Assembly: GCA_013368325.1 (NCBI GenBank)
Contig: JAACJK010000226.1
Coordinates: 451,301-515,300 of the forward strand
Direction: 5' to 3'
DNA length: 64,000 nucleotides
Origin: Ephemerocybe angulata
Taxonomy: Eukaryota > Basidiomycota > Agaricomycetes > Agaricales > Psathyrellaceae
This document shows, in pieces, positions 21,261 to 32,090 of the stretch. The position numbers and the translations under genes were made by a program. The notes beneath the pieces were generated by a model. The model was given only the letters and a program-made list of their open reading frames with translations, was not told where the DNA came from and ran no database searches. Position 1 is the stretch's first letter; each line of letters opens with the position of its first letter.

Positions 21261-23036
21261 GAACCAGCGGGGAAGTTGATGACAAGGCCGAGCTCTTCGA
21301 TAACAAGCTGCCCACCCAGCTTCGCGTCGAACGTCCCCAGCGCTGTGATAGCACAGAAACCTCCGGGAAGGTTCATGCAGTCGCGATGCTGGGCGGTCAC
21401 CGTCTGCGGACCAAAGTTAAACGCAGCGGCGGAGAAAACACTCTTTGCGAAGTTCCACTTGAGATGTGGCAGGTGGGACTGGCGCTCGACATCCTGGCGA
21501 AGCCCGTGATACCTCTTGTACAGCTTGGGCAATGGGCATGAATAGCCTGAAGGCGGCTAGCGGGGCAAGAGTAAATATCAACGCTTCATACAGGGAGATT
21601 GGAGAATAAACATACCGCTCTGGAAGGTCGCCATCCGAATGATGTCGGGGTCGGCAATTAGCTCCTCGAGCATCGGCTCGTGTACCCCATTCCGTAGGTT
21701 ATAGGGCTGTGTGGGCCCATGCCCCATGAGAACCCCAATGTTCAGAGCGCCGAACTCATCTCCCCGCTTGTGGTGAACCTCGGCGGGCTTCCATGGCGCC
21801 TTGCGGCCAGCCTGATATATCTTCTGGCATGTGTTGTGCATGGAGAGCACATACAGTGGGTCATCCGGTTGACCGACTCCAGCAGCAACGACTTGCCCAG
21901 TCGTGGGGTTGGTGAAAAGCACTGGCGTGCTATAATTCGAGTCGTTGAGTTGAGTACATCAACGCACTGGTAAATAAAAGCAACACTCACATGCCGTCCC
22001 ACTCGTAATGCGTAAACTTCTTCCTGCCGTCCTCGGTCTCTATCGCCAGGACTTCAGCAAATGTGCGAGCGTCCTTCGGGCCACTGGAACCCTTCGGTAA
22101 AGCTTCGTACCCGCTGGAGTTGACGGGAAGGGCGTTGAAGTCTATCAGTGCTGGTAAAGGCTTTGTCGAGGTCGCCGAGATGCTCTTCTTTGCGGCTTGG
22201 GGCTTGGGTTCTTGCCCTTTAGCAACGCATGCGCTTGCGCGAGCTTCCTTCCGGTATGCGCTAAACCGAGACTTATCGCGCTTTCCCCGGACCGCTGCCG
22301 CGCCAGTCGAGACTGCCAGGGGTGCAGAGTGAGACGAACTCGAAGTGGCGTCGTCCTGTGAGTGCGAAGCCGCAGCGTGTCGCTTGGAGGGCGGAATACC
22401 GTCGCCCGACTCAGTGTCCGCTCGGCCGCGCTTGGGAGCACTGGTGGCCGGGCTAGTCATGTTGCTGTGCACGCCAGGGGCTGCCGACGCTGCAGCAGCC
22501 TCGCTTTCTGTCTCGTGCATGCCTTCGTGGTCGACGTCGACGTGATCCTCGGCCTCGAAGGCCGCTTGAAGAAAGGGGGCGACTGAGAAATCGGACGCGG
22601 GGACAGGCGCCGTGTGGAATGTGCGGTAAGTCTTGCCTGAAAGCGTAGCCCGGGCCTTAGTAAAATTGTGAGCTCCTGTCGCGTAGTCATTAGCTGTTCT
22701 ACTCACAACTGTAGATGAGTGGAATTTCATGTTAGAATGAAAGAGATTTGAAAGCGAACACAAACACTCTCAGTGCGCTCTCCAGTCCGTGAACGATGCC
22801 TGGTGTGGCGTCAGAGCCGGGGGAGGGCAGCAGCGAGGTAGGAAAGAAAGAATGAAGGGTGTGTGGACGAAGAATGCCACGTCGAATGTCCTTATATATA
22901 CAATTGGCAATGCCCGAGCCAACGGTTCAACATTTCAAAACGCGACGCGACGCGTTATATGAACGTGGGAACTGGTTGCCGCCCGGCTTGGACAATCAAA
23001 AAAAAGACCAACTACTCACCTCACAACGCCCATCCG

Positions 23037-24647
23037 ATGAAACGAAAGAAGGCGTCCTCTTCGCGCCAACACATCCGGATCCTCACGTCGCACGCGTCCT
23101 CTTCCGGGGTGCATGAACGCCATGAACTCGATCTCAATTCGCACCGCGGGATCCTTCGAAATGTCGCTGATACGCGGCGAGAGGCAGCAGGTGCGGATGC
23201 TGTAGAGATTGAATGAGACGACCCTGACCTTCATTCAGATATTCGCCGCAAGAATCAATTTGCCCACCTTGACGTCCCAAGTACTTCGACTGGGTCCGCG
23301 TACATGGAACTTGATGGAGAGGGAGACGACGGCGACTGGGTTGACGAGCCCTCGGCGGCTTCGGATATTCTCAGTGGCTCTGCTCGGATGGACCTCAGCT
23401 ATGCTGGAGGCGAGTTGGAGGATCTTACGGGCACTGGTACAAGTAAACGGTGAGTTTCTACTATCAGCGCTTGTGGCGCGCCTGATCTCGTTCAAATGGA
23501 AGTTAACATGGGCTTGTAATTAGGCGGCGCCAAGCTGAACACCGAACCTCGAGGCGCGATCAGATGCACCTTCGTAACGACGGGTTTGAGAAGCAGATGG
23601 ATTCAATGGTTCGGGCCTTCATGAAGTGGGACGAGGTAGTTGGGAGTCGGGGATACAAGGCTGGAGTACCGCAGCACGCGTTCACTGAGAATGACGTGCA
23701 AGGTAGCTATGATCTACAGGTTATTGACTGGCAGCTGCTGACCTTGTCAGTAAACGCCGGTATCAGCTGTGCCTCGACCGATTGGAAAGTCTCATCGTCG
23801 CACGCGTTTTCGAGCTCGGGAAAATGAACATGGCGAAGACAGGTAGGTGTTGACGACAATTTTCCGTTTACAGAGGTCTAACACAATTGACAGGATATAA
23901 ACTGAGGACCCATATCTCAAAATCACTACAAAGTCGATCTCAGGCTATTCGCACAGCCCTAGAACGATATAACGCAGCTGCCAACGCCATGAAACCCCGC
24001 CGACAGAATCTTTCGTGGGATCAAGTGGTCGAATATGCATTTCTTGCAGATTTTGACTTACTTCGAGACTCCCGCCAGGATGTGCGAACACGTCCCTGGG
24101 CCCAGCCGGGACCTCGAAGTATCATGCACCTTGCATGCACCAGCACTTCAAGATTGTGCGCGCCCGTGAAGAAATTCAACGCCTTCATATCGAAATACGT
24201 CGCCTCATCACGTATATACAAGATGAGCGAGCATTCCTGCAACACGCCGAGGCCTCCGTCCCTGTACCACCCACACCCTACTCATCTACCCCTTCACACT
24301 CCACGCCATCCGACGCTGATCCCGCTGAGGCTTCCAGATCCACTCCCATCCCAATCACTCACCACATCCGACAATATGCTAGACAGCGTACACTTTTCTT
24401 CGACCTCCACCTCGGGCGACTAGAAAGGCTGAAGTTGAAGGTGCCCAGTGTCGCGCCATCTCTCGTTCCAGGTGTACCAATCGACAAGGCTTTGAGAAAA
24501 CCTCTGAGAGGGAAGGATTTGGCCACTACTTCGACATCAAGCAGCGAGGCGAATGCGCTCGCCGACGATGATTCCGACGAGAGTAGCGGAGACGAGCACG
24601 AAGACAGGGAGGCAGACCTTGATGCTGTATTGGCCAACGGCGACTAA
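23037..24647 (+). pseudogene. KDZ transposase with catalytic core deleted
   Basis: N-terminal part: starts MKRKKASSSRQHIRILTS, an intron near 23192-23239, then DDWVDEPSAASDILSG-like acidic sequence, an intron near 23451-23524, then FEKQMDSMVRAFMKWDEVVG and NDVQGSYDLQVI. C-terminal part: YQLCLDRLESLIVARVFELG, KMNMAKTGYKLRTHISKSLQ, VVEYAFLADFDLLRDSRQDV, RPWAQP and REEIQRLHIEIRRLITYIQD. I know both ends from basidiomycete KDZ transposases, where several hundred residues holding the RNase H-type core separate them. Here they meet near 23725-23757 and lie in different frames. The gene therefore cannot make active transposase. The last exon ends in a Ser/Asp-rich tail at 24647. Confidence 0.75.
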
Positions 24648-24750
24648 ATACAGTCTGTAGTACTATGATTTGTGGGTATATACATATATATTACTATCAT
24701 TTATGTGGACTTCACATTTTGCTGGGGAAACAGTGTACTCGACGACGCCG

Positions 24751-25054
24751 CCGACGACGACGACGACGAGCGCCTAAGCGAGGTTGCTTGGACCCGCGAT
24801 GACGACGCCGAGGCCGCCCGAGGGCCTGGGCATGCCTTCCCCGCCCGCGTGGCCGCGTCCGAATCGATCTCGGCATCTGCCGTGGAGGGTTTCGGGTTCT
24901 GGAGGGCGAAAGCGCGAAACGACGAAGTTATTTGCCCTCGATATTGGGCAGATATCCGTACGATAGGGAAATCGACACAAACCCCGCTAGTTAGCCGGGA
25001 AGGTGGACCACATCTTCCGGGCTAATTAGCCGGTTGTTACGGAGGGATCAGGTG
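24751..25054 (-). repeat. Right terminal inverted repeat of the KDZ element
   Basis: Reverse complement of 13506-13812 with one substitution in the body. The TSD AGTTGAAC follows at 25055-25062. Confidence 0.93.
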
Positions 25055-25203
25055 AGTTGAACACGGTTTGAACCTCGCGGTTCGCCCAAACGGGCATCGT
25101 GGGAACATCATTAACAATTGGACATGTGGCGACGCGCCTCGCGTCTTCAATCTCAACCACCACCTTCTCTGAGTTGCTTGGACCTCTCATTTGCCTTCCA
25201 AGA

Positions 25204-27879
25204 ATGCTACTTTACTCTGACACAAATGACTTCCTCGACAATTGCTTCATACCCCCTCCAAACGCTTCTGTTCTAGACGACGTACTGAAGAAGCTGCAAA
25301 ACAAACGGGTACTCATCGCCCGGTCCAAACATTCTGCTCGAACCACATCAGCTCTAGCCCGCGGGCAAACATCAAACTGTCGACAGGATGGTTTGCAAGT
25401 CGAAGACCGACCTTTTCCTCTAGTCTTGAGGGGGTTTGCCCATCGAGCATCGGAGGGCAGGTTGACACGCTCTCTAAGTAGCGTAGACAAACTGTGGGCC
25501 AAGCTGGAGACTCTTGCCACGGATATACGCCAGTGCATGGAGAAAGCGGGACTTCAAGAGAATGGACTTCAGCTGTCCTTTGTCCCTGACGCTGAAAGTG
25601 TCGGTGAAAGTGACATCGACGACAGCGCCTCTGATGACTCATTCGAAGGCGGGGACAAGCGGACTGGAGAGGGGTCTAACTCGGTTTCTTCTCTCGGTTT
25701 CGACGGTTTGACTGTGCCAGTCGCTCTGAGCCTGGACGAAGTGAATACAGTCCAGGTGATTACTTTTGCGGTGCCTTCTATGCCTTTTAGAACTGACAAT
25801 TGCTGTTTAGAACAGAGAACGTATCGTTCAAGCTATGCGCGAAAGTATGGAGGGCGATATATCGCGCAATTTCATCTATGGAGTAAGTTTCTACACAAAG
25901 ATGAACTGAACCACCTCTGAATACCAGTAGATCAGTATTGAGGACGACCGAGTTTCGTTATGGTATTCTACGAGAAATACGACTGTCAAAGCGACCTCGT
26001 TCAGCTACGTCAAGGTTAGCCTCCCAATTGCTCCCAGAGCATACCGCGATACAGCCTGCTGATAGTCGCTGTCTAGAGGCCCGACTTACTTATTCGCGTC
26101 TTCGTCTCGCTCTTTTCTGCGGACCGAGACGCCTTGGGATACGAGTCTCATATCACTCGTCTCGCTGACGGTTCCTATCTCTATGAACTAGACCGAATCG
26201 CGGCGAAGGCTAGCAACCTGAAGTCGAGCCAACGGCTGCAGTCAAAAGCAGGCCCAAAGCAAGAGCCCTCGTTTTTTTTCAAGACGACGAACCTTGTCTC
26301 TGCAGGCAACAGTCGCATTTGGAAGGCCGTGGAGGTCATGTCGAAGAGCAACCTCAAGCCTAAGCCCAAGGCCCGGGAAATTATCTTGAAGGATACTTGG
26401 GTCGACACCGACTCTGCGACTGAATTCGATCTCCAATACCGACTTTTTCAGGACATCGATAATCTCAAGCAATCGGACTGGGAATCTTTGCCGATTTTGA
26501 AGAATATACCCGGCGATCGAGAAGAGTTTGATCGACTACGCGGCTATCTGAAGGACGACTCTTACAAGAGTCTCTTCCTACGATACGATGAGAGGATGTA
26601 TTATGCTGGACAGTCTACGAAGTCGCTTAGTCCAGAGCAGGTCTGGAATCCCGCCAACACTCCTGGTGTTGCCCATACTCTCGCTGGCAACCTTCAACAG
26701 CATTGCAGAACCACAACGCGCCCACATCCTCTGACGGACGGATCTGTCCCGAACTTCTCCCTTACCTCGAGGAGGCGCTGTTTCTTCGTCTTCCCTGATA
26801 CCTGCAAGCGTGTGTCTGACCTTCCGACGCTTGGAGACGCGATGGACGTACTCAATCAGGCTTACTATGGTAAATCTTTTCGGAATAATAACACCCCTCA
26901 TTACATGACTGATCCCTTTTTTTCTAGCGCTTCTGCTCATGTTCTGTGCTGGCTGGGTTCATAGAGACATCAGTGATGGGAACGTTCTCGCTACAGAGGT
27001 AGACGGCAAGTGGATTGCCAAGCTTTCCGACCTCGAGTACGCGAAGAAGGTCCCCTCGAACGTCCAAAGATCCCCTGAGCCGAAGACTGTGAGTTTCTCT
27101 CTTTACCTTGCATCGAAACCTATCTCACTGAGCTCGGTCTGTAGGGCACACCATACTTCATGGCGTACGAAATACAAAGCTCGAAGTTCATTTGCCCTCC
27201 TGCTCCCCTCCCTCCGACACTCACCTTTGTAGTCTGGGGCGAAGTTGAATACGAAGAGCGAAAGGAGCCTCCTGCGTGTGTTGTACACACCTTCTTTCAC
27301 GACATTGAGTCACTATATTGGCTTATCCTATGGATTATCACCAGTCGTGTCGGATGTGACGCCTCCGAGGCCGCGGCCCAGATCGTCTTTACTTCCAGGC
27401 CGACCCCTGCACGATATAACGTCCTGCGCGGCGGCATCCCTGCAAGCGTTGCATCGAGGCTCCACGACAGTGTCAAACCCATCGCCTCCGCTCTCGAAAA
27501 GCTACAGTTCCGACTGTTTCAAGACTATTTTCGAAACACTCCAGATATGAGGCTGGATCCCTTAAACTATTCCCCGATTTGCGCCGTTCCTTTGATCTTT
27601 TTTCACACTATCAAGGCGTTTCGGGAATCTTGGGCTTCGTTACACCTTCAGCGACCTGCACCCCCTATAGAAGCACCTCATATCCTATCCCAATCGTCTA
27701 CTACTCGCGGACCGCCCTCCGTTCGAGTTCTGACCGGCTCGGGCCCACGATTGTCTAAGAGGAAGTCCCTTCATGAAGTTGCTGACACCTCAATGGCACG
27801 TTTACCTCTGGAAGGTAGCGATGAAGGTCAGGCAGGACCATCAAAGAGACAGAAGGTTCGTGTTCCTACGGGAGCATGA
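25204..27879 (+). CDS. FunK1-type protein kinase, spliced
   Basis: FunK1 kinases are a fungal family expanded in mushroom-forming fungi. Visible signature parts: an N-terminal helical region (FLDNCFIPPPNASVLDDVLK), the pre-kinase segment NREKV/NRERI-like after a splice near 25757-25811, then RLGYESHITRLADGSYLYEL, the catalytic loop HRDISDGNV (Asp and Asn present), the metal-binding Asp in LSDLEYAKK, GTPYFMAYE and DIESLYWLILWIITSR. Introns lie near 26871-26928 and 27087-27145. The frame is open upstream to about 25072, only 10 bases past the transposon duplication, but the first ATG in frame is 25204. The C-terminal tail after residue RPAPPIEAP is low-complexity. The transposon thus sits directly upstream and may have replaced the promoter. 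Confidence 0.8.
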
Positions 27880-28417
27880 GCATGAGAAACGCAAACAAAG
27901 ACAGATTAAAATGACTCTCTACTTTATTTTTGTTCTTGTCAGCACCGACCTTCTTCTTACCGACCTTCTTCTTCTGCTTCTGCTTCGCCTGGAGCGGATC
28001 AGACGCAGGAGGAGGGGTATATGGATAACCGGCTCTGGGTGTTGCAAAGACGAGCTCGAACTAGAACCAGAGCCTGAATCCTGCGGTGGTGACGGAACCG
28101 GCGCGAGAGGTGGACACTGGACGCGGAGGCGGCGAGGGGATCTGGATGGTCGGCGGAGGCCGCTCAGGATTAGTACCAGCACCCGAGTCCGCAGCCGGGC
28201 TGCCATCGGCAGGTGGGTGAAAATAGTACCATCCTTCCGGCGCTGCTGGCCGATTAGCCTCGTCTGAACGGGTGGCGAGGGATTGGGTATGGCGCGGCTG
28301 TTGTGGTTGATTAGTTCGCGTACTCGTTGGGCGAGGCTGCATACGCACCAGAGCTATGGCTGAGGACGTCAGAACGAGAGAGGAGAGAATGAGACAGGCG
28401 AGCTTCTTGGAGGCCAT
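27866..28417 (-). CDS. Small secreted protein with lysine-rich tail
   Basis: Starts MASKKLACLILSSLVLTSSA, a clear signal peptide. A proline/Ser-rich middle includes EGWYYFHPPADGSP. An intron near 28060-28115 joins to FELVFATPRAGYPY, then a strongly basic run (QAKQKQKKKVGKKKVGADKN). This 3' exon runs to a stop at 27866-27868, overlapping the end of the convergent FunK1 gene by a few bases. Without the splice the ORF stops at 28061. A second secreted lysine-rich gene lies at 32091. Confidence 0.48.
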
Positions 28418-28844
28418 TGTCACAAAAAGGGTCAGGTAAGGAAATCGGTGTTAGAAGATTTGGGCCGGCCAAACCAGTGAAGACATTTCATTAATTTCAT
28501 TCCGAGTCCTCGCCTCCAACAGCTCTGATAGCGATTTCCTATTCGTAGCAAGCCCAGCAGTGACGTCGCTAGTATCATGCATGAAATCGTCCTTCAACAA
28601 AAAGGCCACGGAGAGGTCGGATTCAATAAGAATCCCCCCACACCGTTCCCATTCAATTGAGTCTTGATGCCATTGCTTGAAGCTTGACCCGTGAGGCAAA
28701 TCCAGTGATCAGGCACAGCAGTGACGGATGTCTAGATTCAGCCACGATGCTCAGCAGCTGCATAGGCGCCCCTTGACTCTAATTCACGATCTAGTCCCCC
28801 CTCAACTGGCCTAGGCAGAACTCAACTGAAAGCCAGGTCTCTCG
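28418..28844. other. Intergenic region
   Basis: An 82-codon minus-strand frame at 28451-28699 has plausible amino-acid composition but no recognised domain and no clear start context. Nothing else seen. Confidence 0.35.
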
Positions 28845-31196
28845 ATGAGCCGCTGGTTTGGAGGTAAACCCTCGTCGAGATCGTCCAACCAACCCGCACG
28901 GAGTGCGAACGACACTCCTACGCCCACTGCCAGTTCGCACCCAAGTCCATCCCAGGTCAAGGTCCCACGCCTCGACGTTCCCAATGCAAGCGATCGTAGA
29001 CTTGCTCAAGCCATAGGCTCTGGTGATGGGACTACTAGCAAGGTTAGTCAGTTTTCCCTCCTCGCTATCTATTATCACTCAATGTGCCTGTTGGTATTCA
29101 GCCGGCGAGAAATGGCCTCTCAATGCCCTTCGACGACGCTGTGTATAGCGACCTTGGAGAGGACTCTTGCTTAGACTCTCCCCTTTCCGAGGCTGTTGTC
29201 ATAGCCATTCCTGGTCGTCCACGACAGGGGAAGAACACTAGCGCCCAGCGCCCGGGCTCAGATGGTGAGCATCTCTGAACCAACCCAGCCCACCGCAATG
29301 TTTCAAAGCCAACGAGTCGCCAAATCAAGTTACTTACATACCCTCGATGCTTTAGAGACGAAGAGCCGCTCTTCAGCTGAAGTTCGACTACAATCACTCC
29401 TCGACGAACGAAGTCGAACAATTCGAGCAATGGAGAAGGATAAGGCGGCTTTGGAGAAGGAGGTGGAGGAGATCAGTGCTGCTCTACAGGGACAAGAAAA
29501 CCAAGTCGGTGAGTAGCACACGTTCCGAATATCATTGCACCCGCCTACATGTCTCTCTAATTAAATCCCCCGTTGTCTAGGAAGTTACAAAGAAGAGAAC
29601 CGGAGTCTCAAATCCAAACTCCAAGACTTTCAAGCTTTACACAGAACACATCAGGAGACGCAAACAGGACTGGAGACCAAGGTCAATGCGCTCACAGAAC
29701 ATCTCAACTCCGCCCAAACCAAGTATCGTCATTCTAGAGGTGAAGCCGAACGTCTGGCGGGATTGCTGAAAGACCTCAAGGACCGGTATGAGAAGGATAT
29801 CTCTGAAGCGCAAAAACGTACCGCAGATATCGTGCGCGAGAAAGCAAACCTTCAGAGCACCTTTGATATCCTGAAGGCCGAGCAGGCAGCTCGGTTTCAG
29901 AAAGGTATTACAAGCTCGGGCAGTCCCAGGAGCATCAGCAGCTCTGAGGAAGAAACCGAGGAAGAAGATAGCTCCGATGACTCGGATGACGAAGACCACT
30001 ATATGACTTCAGTTGAAGGGTTGGATCCGACACTCATCGCCAAGCCGTCGAAAGGCGCACCTTCAGGCTCTTCTAATCAAGTCGTGTCTGGGAGAGGTGG
30101 AAACGTTGGCAGACGAGGGACAATCACCTCTGGTGCAGGGCTAGGAAGGGCAGATAACACTCGGGTCAGGGGGAAGGAGTATCGTCAGACAGGTGCTCAA
30201 ACTGACTTCGAAAGTGTTAAGCGCTCCAGTCGGGCTGTCCAGATGGACTCACCTGACCTGTACAAGGTGGAAAGAGATCAGCTCCAGAGACAGCTCGATA
30301 CACTTTGGACGACGCACGAGCTTCATCTCACCAGCCAGGCGGGTTCAGACAGGTACAAGATGGAACGCGACCGCTTGCGCGAGCAGCTCGACACACTCAA
30401 GGCAAATCAACCAAGATCTAGCCGATGTAAGCGGGACTGCGAACGAATTCAAGGTCAACTAGACGCGCTAAGGGCGACCCACGATGCACACCTCGCCGTT
30501 TGCACAACGAAAATAGGCGAATGCGAGGCAGAATCTGCACGGCTTCAGGATCAGCTCAACCGCTTCCAGGACAAGCACGAGACACACGTCGCGCAGGCCC
30601 GAAGGCACGCAGCGGACCTGATGCGGGATAAGGTTGAATTACAGAGCGCGCTGGAGCGGATGAAGATGGACGGTGTAGCATCCTCACGCCTGCAACCCCC
30701 ACCAAACACCAGGGAGAAAGTCAGAAGACCTCGTTCCATGGGAGGAGATATGAGGTACCACGACCCATTCATCGCCTCATCCTCCGCACCGTCGATGAAT
30801 CATCCCTTCAACTCGCCTCATTACAGCGGCAGACTATCCCCACCACCTGAGTCACAGCCGGTGCCTAACAACCCACGAAATCGACACGCACCGAGTCCCC
30901 ACAGACCGACGAGCGGAGTCGGAGAGTGGGAACAGGAGGACCAGATAGACACCATGCATCCTGACTACGGAACACCATCACCCCGCCCTATACCAGCCGG
31001 CCCTGTGGTTAATGTCTATCTTGACACCACGAACCAGGCAGCTTACCATCCTGCGGCCAGTATGCCGTCGCTCGCTCCGCAGCCGCGACCCCAAGCCTCC
31101 CAGCCATCGCCTTCGTTTTGGCCGCAGGCTCATAGCTTCCATCTGGAGAAGTTTGTGTACAATGAGGGGCCGAGGCAGAGGACGCCGCCTCCTTGA
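28845..31196 (+). CDS. Coiled-coil protein, spliced
   Basis: Starts MSRWFGGKPSSRSSNQPARS. Introns near 29044-29100, 29266-29353 and 29511-29580 join cleanly. Long heptad-like stretches follow: RSRTIRAMEKDKAALEKEVE, ENRSLKSKLQDFQALHRTHQ, DRYEKDISEAQKRTADIVRE, and two near-repeats, YKVERDQLQRQLDTLWTTHE and YKMERDRLREQLDTLKANQ. An acidic Ser/Asp/Glu patch lies near the middle, and the C-terminal third is Pro-rich and disordered. Likely a scaffold or cytoskeletal-type protein; no specific function can be assigned. Confidence 0.72.
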
Positions 31197-32090
31197 CCAC
31201 CCTCACTCTCTCAGAGAATTTGCCCGTATATGCTTTTCTTGCCTCTTGACGCGTCACGAACGTTTTAAGTTATGCAGCACCACCTACAGATTCTGTTTAA
31301 TTAGTTTGTTGCATTGCTTCCAGATATCTTTACAGCTGCACAGTTTTGCTTACTGTCACTGACGATTGCATTCTCGAGGAGTAAGTGTCTTCGTGGTCTG
31401 AAACCAAAAGGCTTTTGCCAGGTAGAGATGATCGCGCCTGGGAACTTCGGTACCCACGCTCTGTTGGAGCGCAGCTTGCTTCGCGGCTGTGTATTGCTTT
31501 CCCCAAAGACCATTCTAGTTCCATCTCAACAGCCTCGTAGTAGACGAGTGTGATAGATGAGTAGTACACAAAATTGTTTCGTCTGTGTCATATAGCCTTG
31601 TTAACACCGATATGTGTGCACTTCGTGTTTGAATGCAATCTAGAGAACACCCACTATATCAAGAGATAATCAGAGTCTGTGGTGGACTGTCCTTCAGTTC
31701 ATGCACACACCGACATACCAAACCGGGTTTTGTCTGGCATTTCGCTTTACCAAGCCGCTTTATTTTGGTAACCTTCCGATTTCCCGGGAATTCCAGCTCC
31801 AGAATGTGCGACGCCAACTGTCAAACACAAAGGAGAATCAGCAGCGCTAACACCGGAATGTATACCATCGCCTTCACCTTCAGATTCTCTCCCCGATACA
31901 TTGGCGTCCTTTCTAATTGTAGCCCCTTTTTGTGTGAGCACACAAAGCTGGCGCGAGACCTATTTAACAAGCATTGAGGTGCTCGTGGCTCCCCATTGCG
32001 CTGGACGCACTCATCTACTACAACACTCACAATCCTTTCCCCGGCTGGCCCAGACTACCCTCAGCCTCCCCCTGCCTCCAGAATAGCATA
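31197..32090. other. Intergenic region
   Basis: No convincing gene; short frames on both strands lack coherent composition. The last 100 bases are pyrimidine-rich and TATA-like elements precede the secreted-protein gene. Confidence 0.45.

Larger units (their letters stand above)
19552..22730 (-). pseudogene. TET/JBP-type 2-oxoglutarate/Fe(II) dioxygenase split by a 1.4-kb insertion
   Basis: TET/JBP enzymes oxidise modified bases in DNA; basidiomycetes have expanded sets linked to KDZ transposons. From Met at 22730 the N-terminal half is low-complexity and Ser/Ala-rich with nuclear-type basic clusters, then DFNALPVNSSGYEALPKGSS. After introns near 21935-21990 and 21547-21613 comes the catalytic half: KWNFAKSVFSAAAFNFGP, the iron motif HxD in AQHRDCMNLPGG (21380-21388), and GGQLVIEELGLVINFPAG. 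There the frame is broken. The missing half resumes at about 19865 with STILLPSAVLTHSNTAI (distal His) and RVSFTQYTSGALFRYADNG (oxoglutarate Arg), ending at 19552. Removing 19866-21260 plus one GAAC rejoins the frame exactly, so all catalytic residues are present but separated. Confidence 0.78.
13506..25054. mobile_element. 11.5-kb KDZ-type DNA transposon with TIRs and 8-bp target-site duplication
   Basis: Both ends read CACCTGATCCCTCCGTAAC inward. The terminal inverted repeats cover 13506-13812 and 24751-25054 and differ by a single base in the body (near 13602) until they diverge in a TCG run. The 8 bp immediately outside are AGTTGAAC at 13498-13505 and AGTTGAAC at 25055-25062, in direct orientation. 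Inside are a deleted KDZ transposase (23037-24647), a TET/JBP-type dioxygenase and three other passenger genes. KDZ transposons of fungi that carry TET/JBP genes are established in the literature, and an 8-bp duplication fits this group. The deleted transposase means movement must have been driven in trans. Confidence 0.9.
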
